Shown here in pieces: positions 1 to 5,570 of a stretch of DNA of 7,939 nucleotides. The translations under genes were made by a program, and so were the position numbers. How positions within the stretch are numbered: position 1 is the first letter of the stretch; every line of letters starts with the position of its first letter. The notes beneath the pieces were generated by a model that made no database searches, was not told the origin of the DNA, and saw only the letters and a program-made list of their open reading frames with translations. Source of the stretch: Candidatus Cloacimonadota bacterium (GTDB taxonomy: Bacteria > Cloacimonadota > Cloacimonadia > Cloacimonadales > TCS61); NCBI GenBank assembly GCA_003647825.1, contig QMNP01000060.1:1-7939 (forward strand). Reading direction: 5' to 3'.

Positions 1-180
1 ACGATAATTAATCTCTCTGATAAACTCTACCAGAGGCATTCGACGAAGAATCTTGGTTTACCCCCTCAATCCCCCTTGACAGGGGGAAGTGAAAATGTGG
101 CTTAAATTTACAACTGTCTCTCTGAGGATAACTTATAAAGGCATTCGACGAAGAGTCTAATTCATTCGAGATTCTTTGTG
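1..180. repeat. Composite intergenic repeat, copy 1
   Basis: This stretch is built of three blocks that recur downstream. Block A (1-36) is repeated almost exactly at 388-423. A short linker block (about 37-60, containing cgacgaagaatcttggttta) recurs at 522-546. Block B (61-180) recurs in full at 547-666 and in part at 442-521. Block B opens with the small palindrome CCCCCT-tgac-AGGGGG and ends with an imperfect hairpin of arms 148-158 and 169-179, joined by two G-U pairs around a 10-nt loop. No reading frame here looks protein-coding. It is best read as a non-coding dispersed repeat; whether it is mobile or transcribed cannot be told from this window. Confidence 0.8.
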
Positions 181-286
181 AGTTAAAGCAAGTAGCCTTT
201 CTCAGAAAGAGTAACTTGTATCCTTTATTTTCATCCCAGAGAAAATGGCGATTTAAGAACGCTTGCGGATTCTTTTATTTTCATGG

Positions 287-307
287 ATTCCCGATCAAGT
301 CGGGAAT
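287..307. repeat. REP-like palindrome (attcccga/tcgggaat)
   Basis: A perfect 8-bp stem, 287-294 pairing with 300-307, encloses the loop tcaag. It is flanked by gg upstream and gac downstream. The same core occurs four times in the folP-cdaA gap (3931-4083), in both orientations, so this is one member of a dispersed palindrome family. It lies in a gene-free area and has no T-tract, so a terminator role is not supported. Confidence 0.75.
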
Positions 308-330
308 GACACGGTGGTAAGGGAATGACA

Positions 331-370
331 AAAAGACTCGAGTTCAGTTCCGTCTGGACTTGAGTCTTTT
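331..370. terminator. Long A/T-flanked hairpin, possible bidirectional terminator
   Basis: Positions 331-347 pair with 354-370 to form an unbroken 17-bp stem, with two positions being G-U, around the loop ttccgt. The stem begins with AAAA and ends with TTTT, as in intrinsic terminators that work in both directions. No gene lies close upstream in the window, so it may end transcription from beyond the left edge or act within the repeat region. The stem is less GC-rich than in a strong terminator. It could instead be another dispersed hairpin repeat. Confidence 0.4.
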
Positions 371-387
371 AGCAGGATGGTAATGAC

Positions 388-666
388 ACGATAATTAATC
401 TCTCTGATAAACTCTACCAGAGGTAAGCGACGAATAATTAACCCCCTCAATCCCCCTTGACAGGGGGAAGTGAAAATGTGGTTTAAAATTATAACTGTCT
501 TTCTGATGATAACTTATAAAGGCATTCGACGAAGAATCTTGGTTTACCCCCTCAATCCCCCTTGACAGGGGGAAGGAAAATGTGGTTTAAAATTACAACT
601 GTCTTTCTGAGGATAACTTATAAAAGCATCCGACGAAGAGTCTAATTCATTCGAGATTCTTCGTGG
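388..666. repeat. Composite intergenic repeat, copy 2, with internal duplication
   Basis: This is the second copy of the element at 1-180, in the same orientation. It has block A at 388-423, a shortened linker, then block B twice. The first block B is partial (442-546) and the second full length (547-666), giving a 105-bp tandem step. Full-length block B here differs from the one at 61-180 at about eight positions counted by eye. The terminal hairpin (arms 633-643 and 654-664) is kept and has one G-U pair fewer than its partner, so the change at that site preserves pairing. An open frame on the minus strand over 544-792 is repeat sequence read through by chance. Confidence 0.8.
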
Positions 667-785
667 GAAAAGATTTGTTAGAATCACTAAAAAAGATTCT
701 TGGTGCTTATCCTGCTCTGTAATCCTCGTGAAAGCCGGAATCTTGTAAAAATGATCTTGTTTTTTAATTAATAAATGATAATAAA
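667..785. other. Gene-free spacer before exbB
   Basis: This AT-rich spacer lies between the repeat cassette and the exbB leader. It contains the arms aagattc (693-699) and gaatctt (738-744), which could pair across a 38-nt loop, but I see no convincing terminator, riboswitch or small gene. The segment around 711-744 loosely resembles a decayed copy of a palindromic repeat. Confidence 0.4.
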
Positions 786-814
786 TTGACATTTAAAGTG
801 ATAAATAGAGATTT
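786..814 (+). promoter_or_regulatory. Possible promoter of the exbB-exbD-tonB-folP run
   Basis: A consensus -35 hexamer TTGACA sits at 786-791, about 55 nt before the exbB start, in AT-rich DNA where a promoter for the operon is expected. The match ends there: with 17-nt spacing the -10 would be agattt (809-814), a poor fit. Alternatives such as tagaga (806-811) or taataa (818-823) fit no better in sequence or spacing. Treat it as a guess based mainly on position. Confidence 0.2.
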
Positions 815-834
815 TCCTAATAACTGTAAAATGT

Positions 835-841
835 AAGGAGG
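835..841 (+). promoter_or_regulatory. Shine-Dalgarno site of exbB
   Basis: AAGGAGG lies 4 nt before the ATG at 846 and fixes that start. Such a full match shows that this organism uses anti-Shine-Dalgarno pairing. That argues against a typical Bacteroidota genome, where such sites are rare. Confidence 0.8.
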
Positions 842-845
842 AAGA

Positions 846-1511
846 ATGGATTTTTTTGCAGCAGCTGATAGTACAGCGCAAATAAATTTACTCTCAATGG
901 CAACTAAAGGTGGTGTGTTGATGGCTGTATTGGCTGTCATTTCGATTGTTGCAATTGCTATAATTATAGAGAGATTAATAAAATTAAACAAGGCCCGTAT
1001 TAATGAAGCAGAATTCTTGAATGAAATCTCAGTATTTCTAAAGGAAAAGAATTTTGAAAGAGCCATGCAATCGTGCGAAGAAAATCCCGATAGTCCAGTT
1101 GCCAATGTAATCGTAAAACTTCTGGAAAACAGCCGTAGAGGAGTGACAAATACAACTGAGATCATAGACCTTGCTATCAGTAAAGAAATTCATAGCTTGG
1201 AAAAACACCTTGGAACAATATCTACATTTGCAGCAATAGCTCCTCTTATAGGTTTTCTAGGAACAGTTACAGGTATGGTGAAAGTGTTTATGAGAATTGG
1301 AGAGACCGGTGGTGGTGTGGATATAAGCCTGTTGGCAAACGGCATCTGGGAAGCACTGATAACAACAATTGGAGGATTAACAGTAGGAATTATTACAATT
1401 CTCTTTTATAATCACCTGGTAGGAAAAGTAGAAGATATTGCTCATAATCTGGAAGAAGACGTAAGTGAATTTCTAATCGATGTGCGAAGCGGAAAAAGTG
1501 GAAATCAATAA
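846..1511 (+). CDS. exbB: ExbB/TolQ-family proton channel subunit
   Basis: The 221-residue product is an inner-membrane subunit of the proton-driven motor that, with ExbD, powers TonB (or, in the sister system, TolA). It has the family layout: a first membrane helix at about 24-42, a long cytoplasmic segment, then two more helices at about 126-148 and 167-189. The conserved stretch APLIGFLGTVTGM (132-144) carries Thr140, and EALITTIGGL (169-178) carries Thr174. These match by motif the channel-lining threonines of E. coli ExbB (Thr148 and Thr181). The length is near normal for the family. A strong ribosome site supports the start. exbD follows after 17 nt and a TonB-like gene after that, which favours ExbB over TolQ or MotA, though sequence alone does not separate them fully. 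Confidence 0.9.
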   Translation: MDFFAAADSTAQINLLSMATKGGVLMAVLAVISIVAIAIIIERLIKLNKARINEAEFLNEISVFLKEKNFERAMQSCEENPDSPVANVIVKLLENSRRGVTNTTEIIDLAISKEIHSLEKHLGTISTFAAIAPLIGFLGTVTGMVKVFMRIGETGGGVDISLLANGIWEALITTIGGLTVGIITILFYNHLVGKVEDIAHNLEEDVSEFLIDVRSGKSGNQ

Positions 1512-1528
1512 GTAAAGCAGGAGTAATC

Positions 1529-1945
1529 ATGCGGACCAAATTAAAGAAAAAAAGGATTTCAACTGCAGCACTCATCTCCTTCACCGATGTAATCTTTCTG
1601 CTGCTTATCTTTCTGCTGATCTCATCAAATTTTATTACACATTCGGGTATCAAGGTAGAATTGCCCGGCTCAAATAGCCAGCAGAACGAATTCAATAAGA
1701 ACATCAGCCTTACACTTACCAAGGATGATGAAATATACATTAATAATGATGCTGTGAGTTGGGATGAACTGCCGGCAGAGCTGAACAAACTTCTGGTAGA
1801 TGATCCGGAACAAGTTGTTGTGGTACGTGCAGATGAAGATGTGATTCTTAAGAAAATTGTTCGATTGTTAGATATAGCCAAACTTTCCGGAACAAATAGA
1901 TTCTTCATTGCCACAGAAATTCAATATCTGGAAGAAGGCAAATAG
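1529..1945 (+). CDS. exbD: ExbD/TolR-family motor subunit
   Basis: This 138-residue protein is the partner of ExbB. It has a short basic cytoplasmic start (MRTKLKKKR), one membrane helix at about 15-34 and a periplasmic domain of about 100 residues. The helix carries Asp20 in SFTDVIFLLLIF, the protonatable residue known to be essential in this family (Asp25 in E. coli ExbD). The periplasmic part ends in the usual alternating strand and helix pattern, with VVVVRADEDV at about 96-105. Its start is supported by AGGAG (1519-1523), 5 nt upstream of the ATG. It lies 17 nt after exbB and 17 nt before the tonB-like gene, so co-transcription is very likely. TolR is the main alternative name. Confidence 0.9.
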   Translation: MRTKLKKKRISTAALISFTDVIFLLLIFLLISSNFITHSGIKVELPGSNSQQNEFNKNISLTLTKDDEIYINNDAVSWDELPAELNKLLVDDPEQVVVVRADEDVILKKIVRLLDIAKLSGTNRFFIATEIQYLEEGK

Positions 1946-1962
1946 GTAACATTCAGGAAATA

Positions 1963-2721
1963 ATGGATTACAAATATTACGGAATTGCGGGATCAATAAT
2001 TTTTCATATTTTGCTGGTTATTGCAGCTTTATTAATCAACTATACTATTATTCCATCCAATGCACTCAAACGCATAGAGTTGATTGAGTTTGGAATTAGT
2101 GAATCCGCCAATAATGAAAGATTTATTTCTCCTGCATCGCAGACATCCAATTTAAATCCAACTAATCAGACAGGAACCAAAAGCAATGTGATTCCCAGGA
2201 AAGTAAATATGCCCAAATCTTTTACACAATCCGATGAACAGAGTTTTGTACCTGAACATGGCAAGACAGCACTCAATAACCTGGAATTGGATAAAAAGAT
2301 CGGGAATACTACTGAAAATATTAAGTCAAATTTGAAAGATAATATCCTTAACTCAGAGCAAACACAAAATGAAGAAGCGATGGTTTCTACCAGCGAAGAA
2401 TATTTAAGCTCACTCACTAATCGGTTGTTGGGTGACAGCAGTGGAGATTCTCCGTATATTTTAGAAGGTGATGTGTCCAGCCGTCAGATAATTAATAAAC
2501 TAATTCCGGATTATCCGGAAGGGTTGGAAATAAGTGTAAGAATCAAGATCTCATTTGATGTGCTACCCAGCGGTGAAGTAACCAATATGGTGGTTGTCCA
2601 GAAAGCTAACCCGCGTCTGGAAATGGCCAGCTTGAACGCACTTAGCTCATGGAAATTTAATCCTCTTTTACAAGATATAGTACAAAAAGGAACTATAACT
2701 TTTATCTACGAATTGAAGTAA
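1963..2721 (+). CDS. tonB: TonB-like energy transducer
   Basis: This 252-residue protein would carry motor energy from ExbB/ExbD across the periplasm to outer-membrane transporters. It has an N-terminal membrane anchor (about 7-29) containing Ser11 and His15, the S-x3-H spacing seen in the TonB anchor (Ser16 and His20 in E. coli). A long linker (about 45-170) follows, then a C-terminal TonB domain (about 175-252). That domain shows the family features: PDYPEG (182-187), a strand and turn ISFDVLPSGEV (196-206), LNALSSWKFNPL (224-235) and a final strand ITFIYELK. The linker is rich in Asn, Ser, Thr, Gln and Lys rather than the Pro-Glu/Pro-Lys repeats of classical TonB. AGGAAA at 1955-1960 is the likely ribosome site. 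No TonB-dependent receptor lies in the window, so the cargo is unknown. A TolA-like role is possible but less likely given the C-terminal domain. Confidence 0.8.
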   Translation: MDYKYYGIAGSIIFHILLVIAALLINYTIIPSNALKRIELIEFGISESANNERFISPASQTSNLNPTNQTGTKSNVIPRKVNMPKSFTQSDEQSFVPEHGKTALNNLELDKKIGNTTENIKSNLKDNILNSEQTQNEEAMVSTSEEYLSSLTNRLLGDSSGDSPYILEGDVSSRQIINKLIPDYPEGLEISVRIKISFDVLPSGEVTNMVVVQKANPRLEMASLNALSSWKFNPLLQDIVQKGTITFIYELK

Positions 2722-2724
2722 ATA

Positions 2725-3924
2725 ATGAATAGAATTTTATCGATTAAAAACATTGATCAAGCTCATGCCGAACTTGCAAAGATCAAGGTGTCCAGCCAGG
2801 GGATCGAGGTAATGGCTCCGAAATGTTTAGGCTTGAGCATTAAACTTACCGATGTACATATTGGCGCTGCCAACATTTTAAAACAGGAAATGTTATCTAT
2901 CGGTGGTGATGCAGCTGTGGCCCGCGGAGTTGTGAATGGTGTGGAAAAAACCAGCGATGTAATTCTGTTGGGAAATGCTGATAAGATCAAAAAACTTATC
3001 AAAAAACTTGATCATCAATCCATTTTTGGCCTTACAGAGATCCGGAAAGCTCTAAAACGGCTTATTTCTGTTCCCTTGCAGAATACTACACATCATTTTT
3101 CAATTGGCAGCAGTACTATGGATTTTTCTCAAACACGAATTATGGGAATATTGAATGTAACACCCGACAGCTTTTCAGATGGAAATAAATATTTGAGTGT
3201 TAATGAAGCGGTAGATCATGCTCTGCAAATGGTAGAGGATGGAGCTGATATTATTGATGTTGGTGGAGAATCTACCAGACCAGGAGCACAAAAAATTGAT
3301 ATTCAGGCAGAATTGGATCGCGTAATTCCAGTTATCGAGAAGATCAGAAAAAACTCTAGTATTCCAATTTCCATCGACACATATAAATCGCAAGTTGCAG
3401 AGCAGGCAATTTCTGTTGGGGCGAATATCATTAACGATGTCAGTGCTCTCAGATTTGATAAAAAGATGATCGAATTGCTTAAGAAAAATAATAAAATTCC
3501 AATTATTATGATGCATATGCTGGGTACACCGCAAACCATGCAGGTTGAACCATATTATGATGATGTGATCGAAGAGATTCTCGTTTTTTTCGAAGAACGT
3601 TTGAAGTTTTGCAGATCAAATGGAATTGAGCTGGATCGTATAATTTTAGATCCGGGAATAGGATTTGGTAAAAGGCAGCAGGATAATTTGCAGATACTAA
3701 ATAAATTGAGTGAATTCAAATGCTTTGGTGTTCCTGTTCTCCTGGGAGCATCCCGTAAAAGTTTTATCGGACGCATTTATGACTCGAACTCTGAGGATAG
3801 ACTGGCAGGAAGTATGGCTGCAACTGCCTTAGCTTGTGAAGCAGGACTACAGATTGTACGTGTGCATGATGTTAAAGAACAGAGAAGATTTCTTGAGGTT
3901 TTGAAAAGTGTTCGAAAATTATAA
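2725..3924 (+). CDS. folP: Dihydropteroate synthase, long form
   Basis: This cytoplasmic enzyme joins 6-hydroxymethyl-dihydropterin diphosphate to p-aminobenzoate, giving 7,8-dihydropteroate for folate. The catalytic TIM barrel covers about 137-399 and every family motif is intact: GILNVTPDSFSDG (141-153, Asn144), GGESTRPGA (180-188, Thr184), SIDT (Asp218), NDVSA (Asn237), DPGIGFGK (309-316, Asp309), GASRKSFIG (341-349, Lys345) and RVHD (Arg379, His381). These residues correspond to the substrate-binding residues of E. coli FolP. At 399 residues it is over 100 longer than the roughly 280-residue E. coli enzyme because of an N-terminal region (about 1-120) of unassigned fold. The start is 3 nt after the tonB stop with no clear ribosome site, suggesting translational coupling. 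A start near residue 132 would remove the extension, but the extension is in frame and looks like protein, so I keep the long form. Confidence 0.92.
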   Translation: MNRILSIKNIDQAHAELAKIKVSSQGIEVMAPKCLGLSIKLTDVHIGAANILKQEMLSIGGDAAVARGVVNGVEKTSDVILLGNADKIKKLIKKLDHQSIFGLTEIRKALKRLISVPLQNTTHHFSIGSSTMDFSQTRIMGILNVTPDSFSDGNKYLSVNEAVDHALQMVEDGADIIDVGGESTRPGAQKIDIQAELDRVIPVIEKIRKNSSIPISIDTYKSQVAEQAISVGANIINDVSALRFDKKMIELLKKNNKIPIIMMHMLGTPQTMQVEPYYDDVIEEILVFFEERLKFCRSNGIELDRIILDPGIGFGKRQQDNLQILNKLSEFKCFGVPVLLGASRKSFIGRIYDSNSEDRLAGSMAATALACEAGLQIVRVHDVKEQRRFLEVLKSVRKL

Positions 3925-3930
3925 TATTTT

Positions 3931-3993
3931 GTCTTCCCAACTTGATCGGGAATCTATGAACTTTGTAAGATCCCCGATCAGGTCGAGGATGAC
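3931..3993. repeat. Inverted pair of REP-like palindromes after folP
   Basis: Two copies of the palindrome family lie head to head just after the folP stop. The copy at about 3931-3954 is in the gtc-ttccc...gggaatc orientation. The copy at about 3968-3993 is in the opposite one, with arms 3970-3977 and 3983-3990 and one mismatch. The two copies can also pair with each other over about 24 positions with several mismatches, giving a longer stem with a short loop. A T-rich run (gttttgtttt) follows the second copy at 3994-4003, so the pair might act as a weak terminator for the upstream operon. Confidence 0.6.
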
Positions 3994-4024
3994 AGTTTTG
4001 TTTTGTGATACAGTGTGCTTTATG

Positions 4025-4083
4025 TCATTCCCGAGAAATCGGGAATCTAAGAGAAGTGTCATTCCCAACTCAATTGAGAATCC
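4025..4083. repeat. Two further REP-like palindromes before cdaA
   Basis: The first copy is a perfect 8-bp stem, 4027-4034 with 4039-4046, closed by a GAAA loop of the stable GNRA type. The second, 4061-4068 with 4074-4081, has one mismatch and the loop ctcaa. Both begin with gtcattccc and end with gaatc, so they share one orientation and are spaced 34 bp apart. Together with the pair at 3931-3993 they fill most of the folP-cdaA gap. A promoter for cdaA should lie in or just after this block, but I could not identify one with confidence. Confidence 0.7.
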
Positions 4084-4132
4084 ATAAATGGACTGATTCT
4101 AACATTTACGAGGACAAAAATGGATAAAAACC

Positions 4133-4136
4133 GAGG
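4133..4136 (+). promoter_or_regulatory. Ribosome-binding site deciding the cdaA start
   Basis: GAGG lies 5 nt before the ATG at 4142. A nearly identical arrangement (GAGG at 4110-4113, then ATG at 4120) sits 22 nt upstream but in another frame, where it opens a frame of only 16 codons ending at 4170. The cdaA frame has no start codon at 4120, so 4142 is the correct gene start. Confidence 0.65.
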
Positions 4137-4141
4137 AAATT

Positions 4142-4885
4142 ATGGAAATATTAATTCCCAAATTTACTGATATACTTGATATAATTATAATAGCATTCAT
4201 CATTTACAAATTCATCATGCTTCTCAAAAGAGTTGGTGGTATACAGATTATTGTCGGCTTGTTAGCCGCAGTTCTTATCTATTTTACTGCATCCGTAATG
4301 AATTTGAATATGGTTTCTTCCTTATTGGGTATTTTAAAAGATTACTGGATTATAGTTTTTATTATTTTATTTCAGCAGGAAATCCGATCGATCTTTGCCA
4401 GAATTGGTCGTAGCCACGACTTGAGGTCTCTTTTTAAAAGCCCTGCGAAATCGGTTTATCCACCATTATTAAATGCTGTTTCTATCATGTCTTTCCGCAA
4501 ATTAGGAGCTTTAATAATAATTGAGAACAATAGAAAATTGGATGAATTCATTGAAAGCGGTGAGATGATCGATGCACGGATTTCTGTAAAATTACTGTTA
4601 ACTATCTTCAACAATAAAACTATATTACATGATGGCGCAGCTATTATTCGTAATGACAGGATTCTGGCCGTGAAAGTTGTTCTTCCACTATCGGAAAATG
4701 TTGAATATGCTCAGAAATTGGGAACTCGTCACCTGGCAGCTGTAGGAATAACCGAAAATACAGATTCTTTTGCAATTGTGGTTTCAGAAGAAACCGGCAA
4801 AATATCTGTTGCCAGAAATGGTGAACTAACTACTGATCTTACCATTGATGAGCTTTCGCAGCGTATTAAAGACGAAACCAGCTAA
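4142..4885 (+). CDS. cdaA: CdaA-type membrane diadenylate cyclase
   Basis: This 247-residue enzyme condenses two ATP into the second messenger c-di-AMP, which in studied bacteria controls potassium and osmolyte balance and cell-wall integrity. It shows the CdaA plan: three membrane helices at about 10-29, 33-52 and 62-78, then a cytoplasmic DAC domain (about 95-245). The catalytic HDGA is at 163-166 (Asp164), and SEETG (215-219) provides the metal-site glutamate. The second signature motif, normally R-H-R in GTRHRAA, reads Arg196-His197-Leu198 here (GTRHLAAVG). The codon is CTG, one base from the arginine codon CGG. All other core motifs are intact, so I expect an active enzyme, but the change deserves checking. 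folP upstream is a recurrent neighbour of cdaA in several phyla. The regulator cdaR (ybbR) and glmM, its partners in Firmicutes, are absent. Confidence 0.9.
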   Translation: MEILIPKFTDILDIIIIAFIIYKFIMLLKRVGGIQIIVGLLAAVLIYFTASVMNLNMVSSLLGILKDYWIIVFIILFQQEIRSIFARIGRSHDLRSLFKSPAKSVYPPLLNAVSIMSFRKLGALIIIENNRKLDEFIESGEMIDARISVKLLLTIFNNKTILHDGAAIIRNDRILAVKVVLPLSENVEYAQKLGTRHLAAVGITENTDSFAIVVSEETGKISVARNGELTTDLTIDELSQRIKDETS

Positions 4886-4895
4886 ATAATATTTT

Positions 4896-5525
4896 ATGAA
4901 TTTCAATCGTCCTTTTTTGATCGCTGTTACCGGTGGAATTGCCAGCGGAAAAACCCTTGTTTCAAATTGGTTTGCTGATAAGGATTTACGGGTTCTTTAT
5001 GCTGACAAAATTGCTCATGATGTCTTGGAACAACCGGAAGTTAAATCAGAATTGAAGAATATATTTGGGAAAGAGATCTTTTCTGAAAATAAGGTTGATC
5101 GGTCCAAATTGGGAAAGATCATTTTTGACAATGAGTCTTTACGAAAAAAGCTGAATTCCATCGTACACCCTCAGGTTTTTGCAGAGATGAATGAAATAAT
5201 TATGCTGGCAGAAGATAAATATCTGGTTTTTGAAATTCCACTTCTTTTTGAACTTGGTCTGCAAAATGCATTTGATCTGACTATAAATGTTTCAGCTCGA
5301 ACTGAGTTGAGAATTAAAAGGATCTTAGATAGAGATGGAATTACGCAAGACGAGGCCAGAAAGAGAATTGCATCACAGATGTCGGAATTCGATAAGCAGA
5401 AACTGGCCGACATCAATATCGCAAATGATGGTGAAATCAATGAGCTATATTATAAGCTGGAGAATCTTCTTCCACTCATTAAAAAATTAAAGAAAAAAGA
5501 AGTAAAAAAAATTATAGAAATTTAA
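4896..5525 (+). CDS. coaE: Dephospho-CoA kinase
   Basis: This cytoplasmic kinase phosphorylates the 3'-hydroxyl of the ribose of dephospho-CoA with ATP, the last step of coenzyme A synthesis. The 209-residue product has the P-loop GGIASGKT (13-20, Lys19 and Thr20), the conserved acidic residue Asp37 in YADKIAHDVL, the HP motif of the CoA-binding domain (His91-Pro92), EIPLLFE (113-119) and the lid segment RILDRDGIT (142-150). LADINIANDG (170-179) matches the C-terminal nucleotide-contact stretch of the family. The length is normal, but the tail (about 193-206) is unusually lysine-rich. It starts 10 nt after cdaA with no clear Shine-Dalgarno site, so it is probably translated from the cdaA message. 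There is no other in-frame Met until residue 98, so the start is secure. Confidence 0.93.
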   Translation: MNFNRPFLIAVTGGIASGKTLVSNWFADKDLRVLYADKIAHDVLEQPEVKSELKNIFGKEIFSENKVDRSKLGKIIFDNESLRKKLNSIVHPQVFAEMNEIIMLAEDKYLVFEIPLLFELGLQNAFDLTINVSARTELRIKRILDRDGITQDEARKRIASQMSEFDKQKLADINIANDGEINELYYKLENLLPLIKKLKKKEVKKIIEI

Positions 5526-5561
5526 ATACAAAAATCGTTTGCTAATGCAAGCCGATTGATT

Positions 5562-5566
5562 GGAGG
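5562..5566 (+). promoter_or_regulatory. Shine-Dalgarno site of the propeller gene
   Basis: GGAGG lies 4 nt before the ATG at 5571 and marks that start. The 45-nt gap after coaE holds no obvious terminator, so the gene may be part of the same transcript. Confidence 0.7.
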
Positions 5567-5570
5567 AACA

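Noticed and set aside
1..666. Possible CRISPR array from the repeated sequences
   Set aside because: Repeat units are 100-180 bp, few, partly tandem and without regular unique spacers; no cas gene is present.
544..792. 82-codon minus-strand open frame
   Set aside because: Its C-terminal half is the palindromic block B repeat read in reverse. There is no ribosome site and no recognisable domain.
764..1165. 133-codon minus-strand open frame over the exbB start
   Set aside because: It is the antisense shadow of exbB, whose product has full family motifs and a strong ribosome site on the + strand.
846..2721. Reading the first three genes as tolQ-tolR-tolA
   Set aside because: The third product ends in a TonB-type domain, and no tolB or pal follows. 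The alternative is noted in the entries but is less likely.
3175..3534. 119-codon minus-strand open frame inside folP
   Set aside because: It is antisense to the conserved folP core, with composition typical of a shadow frame.
3925..4141. Possible c-di-AMP (ydaO) or folate (THF) riboswitch before cdaA
   Set aside because: The region is accounted for by four short palindromes. I see none of the long conserved aptamer segments of those riboswitches.
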